From Catonia carolina (lineage: Eukaryota; Arthropoda; Insecta; Hemiptera; Achilidae), in assembly GCA_035578175.1 (NCBI GenBank), contig JAQMRL010000003.1, positions 109,889,819 to 109,953,818 of the forward strand: DNA of 64,000 nucleotides, written 5' to 3'. The translations under genes were made by a program, and so were the position numbers. Shown here piece after piece: positions 10,033 to 21,914 of this stretch. Within the stretch, counting starts at the first letter, position 1, and each line of letters opens with the position of its first letter. A model generated the notes under the pieces. The model saw only the letters and a program-made list of their open reading frames with translations, ran no database searches and was not told the origin of the DNA.

Positions 10033-10388
10033 TTTCAATGGGCGGTATAACATCAAACCGATAACATGCATTAATTTCACCGTCCCATTCAGTATTTAAA
10101 AAAATAGTTAATGAATGATAATAAATAGTAGATAATGTATTGATTCAAATAATGTAAATGTAAATGATGTATTGTAATGTGTTGATTGCTGTTTGTGTTA
10201 ACAGATTGTTGTTATTTGGTTCGTTTACTATTTTTATACAGTTTATAATAATGAACTATAAATTTTCTCTTTCATAGGTACATTTTTCACAAGATTGGTA
10301 ACCGATAGGGAAATGAAACTTAACTTACTTGTTGCTGTCGGGTCGCTCGAGCAACGTAATCCGTTAAACCATAAAGTTAAAAACAGAA
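10033..10388. other. AT-rich spacer; right part is shared with the A12 flank
   Basis: No gene is seen. From about 10262 (GGTACATTTTTC) to the A3 head the sequence matches 49235-49366. A3 and A12 therefore share their flanks and belong to one larger duplicated unit. Confidence 0.6.
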
Positions 10389-11171
10389 TAAAAAATCTGG
10401 TGTGAAACACTCACACAACTTTCTCTTGCCAGTGCAAATAATTAACAATAAACCTAACATTAGTAATAAAACATAAGAAATAAACAAAAAACTAACCTCA
10501 AAAAACATAACCTAATTTTAATCATGAGTGAAAGACGCAAAATGAAAATCAACCTCAGTTTGGCTTAGAAATACGGAAAATCACTCTTTCTCTCTAAACT
10601 AGGCTCTGTAGAGAAAAATGCTTTAAATAAAAGTTGTAGATCTTTTAATTTTCTATAAATTTAATTATATACACTTTTGTCGTAAAATGCATACTAAGGC
10701 CGAAATGTTAAAAAAATCGATTTTTCTCACGTTTTCGTGAGAAAAAAAACAGAAAATCGCAAATTACCGCTAAACTAAGCGTTATACAAAAAAATGTTTG
10801 AAATAAAAGTTGTAGGTTTTTAAATTCTCTACAACTTTTATTATATAAGTTTTTGCGCTAAAATTTATATTAAAGCCGTAATCTTAAAAAAACAACGTTT
10901 TTACGTGAAAACAGCCTCACCGAGAATTTCAGCAAACATGGCGCCTACCCTATCTTGTAGAGAATAAAAAATTGAGTAAATAAGGCGATTTTAAAAAAAA
11001 TCGTAGGACCAGTTTTTGAGAAAATCGCAAAAAACTGAAAAATTATACGAATAAACTACTACTTCCGGTTGACCGATTTTGATGAAAATGTTCGTGTCGC
11101 GTCCGGTGGTGGTATGTAACTTAAGTTTCAAGTTTCAAGTTCGTACGATGTTCCGTTCTTGAGATATTCTG

Positions 11172-11212
<41 letters not shown>

Positions 11213-11366
11213 ACACACACACACACAGACCAATCGCTAAAAACATGTTTTTTGGGTTCAGGGGGTCTGAAAACGTATAGATCCGGTGAAAACTCGATTT
11301 CTTAAAATCGACATGAAAACAATACTTTCCTTCCTATATATTCATATAGGCAAGAGAAAGTAAAAA
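10389..11366 (+). mobile_element. Family A repeat, copy A3, full length
   Basis: This is a complete plus-strand copy with a (CA)n run at about 11173-11228 interrupted by a GA. Both flanks (10262-10388 and 11367-11560) match the flanks of A12, so these two copies were duplicated together rather than inserted separately. AACATAA occurs just outside both ends and could be a short target duplication. Confidence 0.9.
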
Positions 11367-11560
11367 TAACATAAATTTTTTTTTAAGTTTTTCCCCGGTA
11401 TTTTACATATTAATAATTTTTTCAGCTTTTGAGGAAGTCATAAAAGTGCTGAAATATGTGAATGTACAAGATAAATAACTGGTAAAAATTTCAGCCTGGT
11501 ATGTTAAAATGGTTTCCGAGAAATGTACCTAAATGTTAAAAATCTAAATTTACTATGCAC
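11367..11560. repeat. Right flank of the A3/A12 duplicated unit
   Basis: It matches 50325-50510 closely (TAACATAAA..., AGGAAGTCATAAAAGTGC, CAGCCTGGTATGTT). It is non-coding. Similarity fades after about 11560. Confidence 0.7.
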
Positions 11561-11599
11561 TTATCTAACAATATCTAATTAAATATGCACTTAATACAC

Positions 11600-11882
11600 A
11601 AAAATGTGTATATATTCAAAAATTATAGAAAATTTAAAAACTTACAACGTTTATTTTAAGCATATTTTCTACAGAGCCTTTTTTAGCGTTAATTAGTGTT
11701 TTTCTGTAGGCTACATTAAGTTCTACAGAGGTTGATTTTCACTTTGCGTCATTCACTCATGATAAAAATTACGTTATGTTATTCATTTTACATTGTTAAC
11801 TCATGATTAAACGTAGGTCATGTCATAATGTTCATTATATACATTAGCAAAAGTAAGTTGTGTGTGTGTGTTTCGCACAAGA
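11600..11882 (-). mobile_element. Old, diverged family A fragment (head half)
   Basis: On the plus strand this reads as a degraded version of the family A head half: TACAACGTTTATTTTAAGC, ACAGAGCCT, TGATTTTCACTTTGCGTC, then CAAAAGTAAGTTGTGTG and TTTCGCACAAGATTTTT. It abuts A4 in the same orientation. Divergence is far higher than between the main copies. Confidence 0.65.
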
Positions 11883-12822
11883 TTTTTACTTTCTCTTGCC
11901 TATATGAATATATAAGAAGGAATGTAGGTTATTGTTTTCATCTCGATTTTTTGAAATCGAGTCTTCACCGGATCTACACGTTTCCAGACCCTCTAAACCC
12001 AACAAACATGTTTTTAGAAATTGGTCTGTGTGTGTGTGTGTTCGGTGTGTGTGTGTGTGTGTACACAAAATATCTCGAGAACGGAACATTATACGAACTT
12101 GAAACTTAAGTTACATACCACTACCGAACCCGACACGAACATTTTCATCAAAATCGGTCAACCGGAAGTAGTAGTTTATTCGTGTAATTTTTCACTTTTT
12201 TGTGAATTTCTCAAAAACTGGTCCTACGATTTTTTTTAAAAATCGCCTGGTTTACTCAATTTTTTATTATCTACAAGATTGGGTAGGCGCCATGTTTGCT
12301 GAAATTCTTGGTGAGGCTGTTTTTACGTAAAAAAAGTGTTTTTTTTAAATTACAGCTTTAATATGTAGGCTATTATAGCGCAAAAATTTATATAATAAAA
12401 ATGTAGAGAATTTAAAATTCTACAACTTTTATTTCAAACATTTTTTTACAACGCTTAGTTTAGCGGTAATTAGCGATTTTCTGTTTTTTCTCACGAAAAC
12501 GTGTGAAAAATTGATTTTTTTGAAGATTTCGGCCTTAGTATGCATTTTTTGACAAAAGTGTTTGAATTAATAGAAAATTAAGAATTCTACAACTTTTATT
12601 TAGAGCATTTTTCTCTACAGAGCCTAGTTAAGCGTGAAAGAGTGATTTTCCGTATTTTTAAGGCAAACTGAGATCGATTTTCATTTTGCGTCTTTCATAT
12701 ATGATTAAAATTATGTTATGTTTATTGAGGTTAGTTTTTTGTTTATTTCTAATGTTAGGTTTATTGTTACTTATTTGCACTGGCAAGAGAAAGTTATGTG
12801 AGTGTTTCACACCAGATTTTTA
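11883..12822 (-). mobile_element. Family A repeat, copy A4, full length
   Basis: This is a complete minus-strand copy with the tail at 11883 and head at 12822. The (GT)n run at 12027-12062 is broken by TTCG. It is more diverged than A1-A3 (for example GAATATATAAGAAGGAATG near the tail). Incidental open frames across the GT run are not genes. Confidence 0.87.
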
Positions 12823-13341
12823 ATATTAGTAGATTACAGATAGGTAAACAGCTCAGAGAAAATTTAATAAAATAGTTTTGATCAATATGGCTGATTTAAG
12901 TTATGATTCTTTTACCTAAAAACCATTCTTCAGAAAAATTGCTTCTCTCAAGACAAGAGGGAGTGAGCCTAGATAAGAAAAACGGCGATTCCTTGTGTAA
13001 TCTGTTTTGTTTAAAAGAGGAGAAAGAGTTGAAGAGAAGTAAGATAAAGACAGGAAATATAGAACAGTTTTATAAATATTCTCGTTTATTGAGGCATTGT
13101 TAAATCGGATGTATAAATGCCTGACCCATTTGTAGCCTAATATGCCTAAAATAACGCATGAAGGCTTCAGTTAGATCTGCCTGTAGAACAAACGATTTCA
13201 CGTAGTACAGTACAACGTCGTTTATCTGGACTGAGACCAAAGGCAATCCGAAAAATCTAAAATCCGGGTAATAAGCAAAATTCATCTGCAATAGTAGGCC
13301 TACTGCAGTGTAATTTTCCTTTTTGTTACTTTATCTATAGA
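12823..13341. other. Spacer, no gene seen
   Basis: It contains an incidental frame of 66 codons (12903-13103) with no recognisable domain and no homology to neighbouring elements. I see no terminal repeats. Confidence 0.45.
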
Positions 13342-14111
13342 AAAAAAATCTGGTATGAAACACCCACATAACTTTCTCTTGCCAATGCAAATAATGACCA
13401 ATATAACCTAACATTAGACATAAACAAAAAACTAACCTCAAACAACATAACCTTATTTTAATCATGAGTGAAGGACGCGAAATGAAAATCAACCTCAGTT
13501 TGGCTTAAAAATACGTAAAATCACTCTTTCACGCTAAATTAGGCTCTGTAGAGAAAATGCTTTAAATAAAAGTAGTAGATCTTTTTATTTTCCATAAAAT
13601 TGATTATAAACAATTTTGTCGTAAAATGCATACTAAAACCGAAATCTTTAAAAAAATCAATTTTCCACACGTTTTCGTGAGAAATAAAAACAGAAAATCG
13701 CTAATTACCGCTAAACTAAGCGTTATACAAAAAAATATTACAAATAAAATTTGTAGGATTTTGAATTCTCCACATATTTTATTATATAAATTTTTACGCT
13801 AAAATGCATATTAAAGCGGTAATCTTAAAAAAAACAATTTCTATACGTAAAAACAGCCTCACCAAGAATTTGAGCAAACATGGCGCCTACCCTATCTTGT
13901 AGAGCATAAAAAATTAAGTAAACCAGGCGATTTTTTAAAAAAATTCGTAGAACCAGTTTTTGAGAAAATCGCAAAAAAAAAGAAAAATTACACGAATTAC
14001 TACTTCCGGTGACCGATTTTGATGAAAATGTTCTTGTCGGGTCCGACAGTGGTATGTAACTTACGTTTCAAGTTTCAAGGTCGTACGATGTTCCGTTCTT
14101 GAGATATTCTG

Positions 14112-14156
<45 letters not shown>

Positions 14157-14299
14157 CAATCGCTAAAAACATGTTTTATTGGGTTTAGGGGGGGTCTGAA
14201 AACGAGCAGATCCGGTGAAAACTCGATTTCAAAAAATGTACATGAAAACAATACCTACTTTCCTTCCTATATATTCATATAGGCAAGAGAAAGTGAAAA
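13342..14299 (+). mobile_element. Family A repeat, copy A5, full length
   Basis: This is a complete plus-strand copy with uninterrupted (CA)n at about 14114-14154. The head reads AAATCTGGTATGAAACACCC, so the head hairpin is partly degraded. It is among the more diverged full-length copies. Confidence 0.87.
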
Positions 14300-14454
14300 A
14301 CATTTATGATAAAAATTTTAATAATTTAAAAGGACAATATACGATTAAGTTATGTAAATGGAAATGTAAATGAATAGGAAAACTGCCTGTCCGGTAACAA
14401 ATTATGGATTCAAATTCAATAAGCAATTTAATGATAATATAACATAATGATAAT

Positions 14455-14530
14455 TTTTTTTATCATCAGTCTCTCGACTGGTTTGATGCAGTTCTCCAAG
14501 CTGTTCTATCTTGGCAAGTCGTTTCACATC
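14455..14530. repeat. Dispersed insect repeat fragment
   Basis: The segment ATCATCAGTCTCTCGACTGG followed by TTTGATGCAG...TTGGCAAGTCGTTTCA is of a type I recall as a common LINE 3'-end fragment in insect genomes. Only about 75 bp is present. The assignment is from memory and weak. Confidence 0.35.
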
Positions 14531-14586
14531 TAAATGATAATAATAAACCATTTATCCGTGAATTGATTATGTTATTATATAGGCCT

Positions 14587-14985
14587 CTGCCCAACACAGA
14601 CAGGTGGAGTGTCAAATTATTTACACTCAATCTGTTCGTTGCAGGGCTAAAATAAATAGTTCTGTTTCTTATCACATGGTCAGCCAATTAAATGACTGAA
14701 TCATTTAAGAACAGAAGAGGTAGAGGTGTAAAAGACACTAATCAGAGTTATCTCCTCTGAAAGTAATGAATTTCATTGTACAGCCAGACCCTGTGGTGAA
14801 TGAAGTGAAGGTGTCATTTACAGAGTGGAAAATATGTGCTTTTCAGAGGGCCCGGCATGCTGATAAGCGTACTTTTCCACTCAGTGAGGAAGGCATTTGT
14901 AAACCACCTCACTCCTCGTTTTACTTAGTTAAACCTCTAGAGGTTCAAACCAGCCTCTACAGGCTGTTGACCTAAACAACAACAC
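14587..14985 (+). mobile_element. Retroposon K, copy K2
   Basis: This is a full-length copy from CTGCCCAACACAGACAGGTG to the CAACAACAC tail. ATAGGCCT at 14579-14586 and 14986-14993 is an 8-bp target duplication. A 69-codon open frame inside it is incidental, since the same frame is interrupted in other copies. Confidence 0.85.
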
Positions 14986-15177
14986 ATAGGCCTAAGTAAC
15001 GATGAAATTTGAAAAAGTGGATCTTGATATATTGCATTTTTGCTGTATTTGGCAGAGTGTGAACGAACTTTTTAACTTTTATTTTTATCTTATTATCATA
15101 AAATTTATCAATTTAATTTTGTTCTTCGTTCAGGATTGTTAGCCAAATTTTGAAAAAATTATAAACATTACGGATTC

Positions 15178-15337
15178 TTTACTTTCGCTTGCCTATATGA
15201 ATATATAGGAAGGAAAGTATTGTTTTCATGTCGATTTTTAGAAATTGAGTTTTCACCGGATCTACACATTTTCAGACCGCCTGAACCCAAAAAACATGTT
15301 TTTAGCGATTGGTCTGTGTGTTTGTGTGTGTGTGTGT

Positions 15338-15376
<39 letters not shown>

Positions 15377-16138
15377 AAAATATCTGAAGAACGGAACATT
15401 GTACGAACTTGAAACTTGAAACTTAAGTTACATACCACTCCCGGGCCCGACACGAACATTTTCATCAAAATCGGTCAACCGGAATTAGTGGTTTATTCGT
15501 GTAACTTTTCACTTTTTTGCAATTTTCTCAAAAACTGGTCCTACGATTTTTTTTTAAATCGCCTGGTTTGTTAAATTGTTTTGCTCTACAAGATAGGGTA
15601 GGCGCCATGTGTGCTGAAATTCTTGGTGAGGGTATTTTTACGTAAAAACGTTGTTTTTTTTAAGATTGCGGCTTTAATATGCATTTTAGCGAAAAAATGT
15701 ATATAATAAAAGTTGTAGATAATTTTAAATCCTACAACGTTTGATTCAAACGGTTTTTTGCATAACGCTTAATTAGCGATTTTCTGTTTTTCTCACGAAA
15801 ACGTGTGAAAAATCGATTTTTTTAATATTTCGTCCTTAGTATGCATCTTACGACGAAAGTTTATATAATCAAATTTATAGAAAATTAAAAGATGCACAAC
15901 TTCTATTTAAAGCATTTCTACAAAGCCTAGCTTAGTGTGAAAAAGTGATTTTCTGTATTTTTAAGCCACACTGAGGTAGATTTTCATTTAGCGTCTTTCA
16001 CTCATGATTAAAATTAGGTTATGTTTGTTGAGGTTAGTTTTTTGTTTATTTGTAATGTTTTATTACTAATGTTTGGTATATTATTAATTATTAGCAATGG
16101 CAAGAGAAAGTTGTGTGAGTGTTTCACACCAGATTTTT
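15178..16138 (-). mobile_element. Family A repeat, copy A6, full length
   Basis: This is a complete minus-strand copy with a long (GT)n at about 15312-15373. TTCTTTACTTT occurs at both ends (about 15175-15185 and 16137-16147), overlapping the tail sequence, and may represent the target duplication. It lacks part of the repeated TAGTTTAGCG segment near 15770. Confidence 0.88.
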
Positions 16139-16245
16139 CTTTACTTTGTTTTCTAAGCTCTTTTATTTCGATAACAACGGTCGCTCTTCGGAATCTATTT
16201 ACCGGGTTGTTCGTCAAAATCACTGAATTCTTTCATTTTTACCAA

Positions 16246-16709
16246 TAAACGGTAGGCCTATAAAGAAATTTTTAAAACGAAAATTCCTTTAAAAAAAGCC
16301 CAAAAACTTTATGTAAACGCTTTTATTGAACTGACTGAGTGAAGCGATTCCAATGCCGGGGTGGAGTGGTAACATGTAGTGCAGGACTGGTGGAAGTACA
16401 CGACTGCTTTGTTTACTACTGTCGGTTTCATAATCACGGACACCCGAGTTTGAACCCTTGCATTTTCAAAACTATGAATCGGATTTCAACATATTTTACA
16501 ATAAATACACACGACTAAATGGCAGAACGGGTGGAGGTACAACGTACCTCCACCCGTTCTGCCATTCAGTGTTACCATTCCACCCCCACATTTGGAATTG
16601 CTTCACTCGGTCAGTTCAATGAAAGCGTGTTCGTAACGTTTGTGGGCTGTTTTTCTAAAGCCATTTAGATTTAAAAACTTGTTTATTTTATAGGTCTACC
16701 GTTTAAGTG
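16246..16709. mobile_element. Foldback element M with long inverted repeats and a perfect hairpin
   Basis: The ends AATAAACGGTAGGCCTATAA (16246) and their complement near 16685-16709 begin inverted repeats that continue, with divergence, for about 130 bp. They include TTGAACTGACTGAGTGAAGC at 16328 and its complement near 16600. Inside, 16518-16566 is a perfect 23-bp hairpin with a 3-nt AAC loop and GC-rich arms. No transposase frame is present. It is a MITE or foldback type element; target duplications were not resolved. Confidence 0.7.
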
Positions 16710-17093
16710 TAACATCGAAACCATTTAATTGTGACAATATCGAAAAATGGCATGGTTCGCGAAATATCTAGTACAATTGTACTTCCTTCATAAAATGGTA
16801 AAGAGTAGATAATAGAGTGAAAAAGTAACAATAGGGTTAGCTATAAAAGGATACCTATTCATAATTTTTTTTTTAAAGGACTGCGCTATTGTATATGATA
16901 AGGTAGGGTTTTTGATGTAAGAGCAAACGAAGCGTTGTCATATTTATACTTAACGTAGGAGTATAAATTATCCAATCAAACTTACAAGAAAGAAAGTGGC
17001 GTAAGGAGTGGGAGCAAAATTTTTTTCTCAATTGAGTGATGATAAATCCGAGCTACTATAAATAAGAGTTCGGTAAATCGAGAACCTTCTGTA
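16710..17093. other. AT-rich spacer, no gene seen
   Basis: No recognisable frames, repeats or terminal sequences lie between elements M and G2. Confidence 0.45.
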
Positions 17094-17095
17094 TA

Positions 17096-18596
17096 CGAGG
17101 TGTGGCTATTAAATAACGAGACTGACGTTGTAAAAAATTTTATATTTATTTTATACATAATCACTTATTGTCACCTTCAATATACACTCCTTTTCTATCC
17201 CTACAACGCTCCATGCGAATTTTTCAACGAAGGAAACAGTGCTGGAAGTCATTTTCTGTCAGCTCCTTCAGAACACGTGCCGCTTTCTCTTTTATAGCTT
17301 CCACAGACTCAAATCTTGACCCTTTCAATGCAGATTTCACCTTAGGGAACAGGTAGAAGTCACATGGTAGCAAGATCTGGTGAATAAGGTGGATGTTCTA
17401 ACACTGAGATGCTGTACTTGGCTAGGAACCCCTTGACAGATAACACGGAATGAGCTGCGCATTGCCTTGGTGGAGAACCCATGATTTGTCCTTCCACATT
17501 TCGGGGTGTTTTTTACTTACTCTTTGACGTAGTTTAGAAAGTACCTCAAGGTAGTAATATTAATTAATTGTTTGACCTTCAGGAACCCAGTGAAGGTTCA
17601 CAATCCCATGGATATATAAAAAAAACAATCATCATTGCTTTAAATTTTGTCTTGCTTATTCGAGCTTTTTTTGGCTCTCGGTGAAGTTCAGCTCTTCCAG
17701 TGCGTGGATTGGCGCTTCGTTTCCGGATCATAAGCAAAAGACAAGATTTGAATCTGTGGAAGCTGTATAAGAGAAAGCGGCACGTGTCCTGAAGGAGCTG
17801 ACAGAAGATGACTTCTATAAGCACTGTTATGACTTATAGCACTGTTTCCTACAATGGAAATTCGCATGGAGCGTTGTAGAGATAGAGAAGGAGTGTATAT
17901 TGAAAGTGATAATAAGTGATTATGTATAATATAGAAAAAAAATCTGCAGTAATATAGAAAATCAACCTGCAGTGACTTACTGTGGAGAGACCCTAACAAA
18001 ACTGTCACAAAAAACTAAAACCCACAGAATCCTGACGTTAGAACGAAGAATCCTTAGAACCTGTATTGGTAAGAGAATATACAAAGATAATAGTTGGAGA
18101 CTGCTACCAAATAATGAAGTCTATAAAATTTCGGAGCCAATACTAGACACAATTAGGAAAAAAATGAATCTCCTTTTTGGGCCATATCCTTAGAACACCG
18201 GAGAACAGAGTACTTAGACGACTTATTGAAAGTGTCTGGGATTTTAAAATCGGTTTGAATTGGACGAAGGAGGTCAAGGAGGACTTGGAAAGGTTTGGGT
18301 TGACGCTGGAGGATGTGAGGTTCAAGTCTGAAAGTTATAGAAAGTTGAAGGATCTGGCTTTGGAACCGGAAACCAAGACTAGAAGAATGCAGAGGGTGAC
18401 GGAAGAACTCCGGGCTCAGAGATCACAAAGAATGAGGGAATACTGGGTAAAGATCAAGGCTCAGAGATCGAAGTAGAGTCTTTCATGTTGTGGCTGAAGT
18501 GGTCCATTGTGGCCTCACAAGTAAAAAAAAAAAAAAAATAGAAAAAAATATTTAGGGCCTACAACGTCAGTCTCGTTATTTAATAACCATACCTCG
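17096..18596 (-). mobile_element. Foldback mariner derivative G2, split by a LINE fragment
   Basis: TA-flanked (17094-17095, 18597-18598) ends match G1. The left part (17096 to about 17740) carries the 3' half of a DD34D mariner on the minus strand. The right part (about 17743-17943 plus 18550-18596) carries the same 3' end again on the plus strand, so the element is palindromic in layout. The transposase frame has many stops and frameshifts. A LINE fragment lies inside the right arm. Confidence 0.8.
17944..18537 (+). mobile_element. LINE type X2, 5'-truncated insertion in G2
   Basis: The flanks carry ATAGAAAAAAAAT (17931-17943) and ATAGAAAAAAAT (18538-18549), a target duplication differing by one A. 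The fragment encodes the C-terminal end of a non-LTR reverse transcriptase. The first frame has RRILRTCIGKR and WRLLPNNEVY; a frameshift near 18178 leads to a second frame with MGHILRTPENRVLRRLIES and a charged end at 18474-18476. It ends in poly(A). The frameshift makes it a pseudogene. Confidence 0.82.
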
Positions 18597-18602
18597 TATA
18601 TT

Positions 18603-19236
18603 ACATAGATCTAGCAGTTTGTTTTAATGCAAATACGGCAGATGATATTTTAATAATGATTTCAATGACAAGGCGAAATCTTCAAATCAATTATGATAAT
18701 TACGGATGATCGAAATTCCGGATAATTGATTCCTGTTTATGAAAATTAATAAATTATGACTTGTAAAATAACAATTAATTATATACTAATATAATAGATG
18801 ACATGTAGGCTACAAGCCACATAATAAAATGTATTATGTTAACCCTTCACTACTAACATGTGAAATGAAATCCATTTAAATCAGATGAAGGCACACGCAT
18901 GAATGATTTTATTATTGGCGGTGGTTTCTGGTTTCCCTTATGTTTATCCAACCGACCATCCATGATGCAACAATCAAACCGCATGAGTAACAAACAACTA
19001 GTAACAATGCCCTTTCATCCAAGCGTTCACCTTCCCATACTAATAACGTCATATTATTACGGTACATTTGTGTTGCATTGATAAACATGATATATGATGA
19101 TTCTGTATCTCTGTTTGTTTAATAATTATAATAATAATAATAATAATATCAGTGGCTATACTATTAACCACGAAATAACGAGCTTCCTAGTAAACCAAGC
19201 AGTCGTGTACAAATTTTAAATTTTAATCATGCAACT
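18603..19236. other. AT-rich spacer with (AAT)n, no gene seen
   Basis: A short (AAT)n tract lies at about 19126-19150. A 60-codon frame at 18899-19081 has no recognisable domain. Confidence 0.45.
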
Positions 19237-19256
19237 ATTCAAAGTTATACAATTTA

Positions 19257-20195
19257 AAAAAATCTGGTGTGAAACACTCACACAACTTTCTCTTGCCAAT
19301 GCAAATAATTAACAATAAACCTAACATTAGTATTAAAACATTAGAAACGAACAAAAACTAACCTCAAAAACATAACCTTATTTTAATCATGAGTGAATGA
19401 CGCAAAATGACAATCGAACTCAGTTTGGCTTAAAAATACGGAAAATCACGCTTTCACGCTAAACTAGGCTCTGTAGAGAAAAATGCTCTAAACAAAAGTT
19501 GTAGATCTTTTAATTTTCTATAAATTTAATTATATACACTTTTGTCGTAAAATGCATACTAAGACCGAAATGTTAAAAAAATCGATTTTTCTCACGTTTT
19601 CGTGAGAAAAAAAACAGAAAATCGCAAATTACCGCTAAACTAAGCGTTATACAAAAAAATGTTTGAAACAGAAGTTGTAGGTTTTTAAATTCTCTACAAC
19701 TTTTATTATATAAGTTTTTGCGCTAAAATTATTATTAAAGCCGTAATCTTAAAAAACAACGTTTTTTCGTGAAAACAGCCTCACCGAGAATTTCAGCAAA
19801 CATGGCGCCTACCCTATCTTGTAGAGAATAAAAAATTGAGTAAAATAGGCGATTTTTAAAAAAATTGTAGGACCAGTTTTTGAGAAAATCGCAAAAAACT
19901 GAAAAATTATACGAATAAACTACTACTTCCGGTTGACCGATTTTGATGAAAATGTTCGTGTCGCGTCCGGTAGTGGTATGTAACTTAAGTTTCAAGTTTC
20001 AAGTTCGTACGATGTTCCGTTCTTGAGATATTCTGTTCACACACAGACACACACACAGACCAAACGCTAAAAACATGTTTTTTGGGTTCAGGGGGTCTGA
20101 AAACGTATAGATCCGGTGAAAACTCGATTTCGAAAAATCGACATGAAAACAATACTTTCCTTCCTATATATTCATATAGGCAAGAGAAAGTAAAA
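19257..20195 (+). mobile_element. Family A repeat, copy A7, with 3' extension
   Basis: This is a complete plus-strand copy with a very short CA tract (20039-20058). AAGTTATACAATTTAAAAA occurs immediately before the head (19242-19260) and again at 20224-20242, but 28 bp of extra sequence lie between the A tail and the second copy. This is what a retroposed read-through transcript would leave. A7 is nearly identical to A11 in its head half. Confidence 0.9.
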
Positions 20196-20330
20196 CTTTG
20201 AATACAACTTTTAATATAATTACAAGTTATACAATTTAAAAAGACACATAGTTATTCATTTCGGTCATTTCTTTTGGTCAAGTGATAATATTATTCTCCT
20301 AAGGCTATGAATAAAAATGGGAACAAATGA

Positions 20331-20487
20331 ACGCAAACGGACTACACTATCAAGGACAAACTTTATATCATTGAGCAACCTGATAAAAGAGCTACTGTAC
20401 AGTCAGTTGCGAATTATTACGGCATCGAGATAACTACAGTTCGTGATATCTTGAAAAACAAAGAGAATATTTTACCTTTCGCAAGGT
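20331..20487 (+). pseudogene. pogo/CENP-B-type helix-turn-helix remnant
   Basis: After a short ERKRTTL segment and a frame change near 20345, one frame reads KDKLYIIEQPDKRATVQSVA then NYYGIEITTVRDILKNKENI. This is the N-terminal helix-turn-helix of pogo/Tigger/jerky transposases and CENP-B. The frame soon ends, and no catalytic domain follows before the LINE fragment at 20960. It is a fossil of a pogo-type element. Confidence 0.72.
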
Positions 20488-20930
20488 TTTTTTTTAGATT
20501 TGACTCAGAATTTGAAAATTTTAATACAGCCATAATCCAGTTTTTTAAGTCACAGTACAACAGATAGTCGTAGGAATGTCTATAAATGACCATATTCTAT
20601 TAAGAAAGGGTAAAATATACCTAAAATAACTATGGTTTAAAGGTGAATTGAAAGCTCCCAAGGGTTGTATAAGGTGATTCCAAAAGCGTCACCGCATCAG
20701 AAATATTGGCATTCAAGGAGAGAAATTGGATGGTGACAAAATGTGAGTTAAATTCATTAAAAACAAACAATGGGTTCTTGATAATATTTCTCTTTTCATT
20801 CAGTAACATCTCTGTACAATGATTATAATCTCCTAATAAACTACATAGGATCACTACATCCTAATAAAAAAATAATATAACTCTGTCCTATACAAAATAA
20901 AAATACACAATTTTATATTATGAATTAAAT
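20488..20930. other. AT-rich spacer, no gene seen
   Basis: An incidental minus-strand frame (20630-20854) shows no domain. No repeat ends were found. Confidence 0.4.
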
Positions 20931-20959
20931 ATAATAATAATAATAATAATGATAATAAA

Positions 20960-21541
20960 AATACCAAAATTAAACATTACAATACAGCAATCATACCAAC
21001 AATTTTATATGCCAGTGAGACCTTGACACTTAACAGGAAAACAGACATGGAAGGCTTAAAGAGGGAAGAAAGAAAAATAATTAGGAAAATTCTTGGACCT
21101 AAATGAACCGAAAACGGGTACAGATTACAGAGAACTTCTAAAATTGGAGAATATTCCAACATAGAGACAGACATGAGGAAAACACGCCTTCAATTTTATG
21201 GGCACATAATGAGGCTTCCTGACAATAGACTCACAAAGAGAATAGTAAAATAGGTGTCATCACTTGTCAATGGGGGGGAATGGATACAAAATGTTAAAAA
21301 AGATTTAGAATTGGCCAAAATCACCAAAGAAGAAATTCTCATAAGAGACAATTTTAGAACAAAAGTTAAAAAATGGGAGGTTAAACCAGAGACAAAAGCT
21401 CCAAGAACCGGAACAAAATGGAGTGAACAAAGAAAAGCTGATTCTCACAAAGAATGAAAAACTGGTGGGCAGATGAAAAGGACAAGAAATCCCAAAAACA
21501 AACCAGATTTACTTAGCGTCTTCCACTTTGGGAGCTTTACG

Positions 21542-21577
<36 letters not shown>
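20960..21577 (+). mobile_element. LINE type X1 3' fragment, decayed
   Basis: The residues read IIPTILYASETLTLNRKT, then RKIIRKILGPK, and FYGHIMRLPDNRLTKRIVK, matching the 772-1680 LINE. Stops occur near 21104 and 21250. It ends with (AAT)n at 21545-21576, and similar AAT repeats precede it at 20930-20957. Only the C-terminal segment is present. Confidence 0.72.
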
Positions 21578-21914
21578 CCAAAATATCCTTAGAACTTGCA
21601 TAGGAAAGAGACACCAAGTAGATGGAGAATGGAGATTACTACCAAATAAATCGGTCTACTGGGCGAACGAATCGGTAATAGAAACGATGAGTAAAAAGAG
21701 AATATCCTTCTTTGGACATATAATCACAACACCCAAAGATAGAATCACAAACCAAATAGTCAGAAAACTCTACCAGAAAAAGACAGAAGTAATGTTGTTA
21801 AGAGAAATCAAGAAAGATGTGGAAGAATTAGGCATCCCCTTTGAAGATCTAAAAAATAAAACCGAACAGCTGAAACTATTAAAAGATAAAAATGTTAGAT
21901 TCCAAGGAAAAGTA

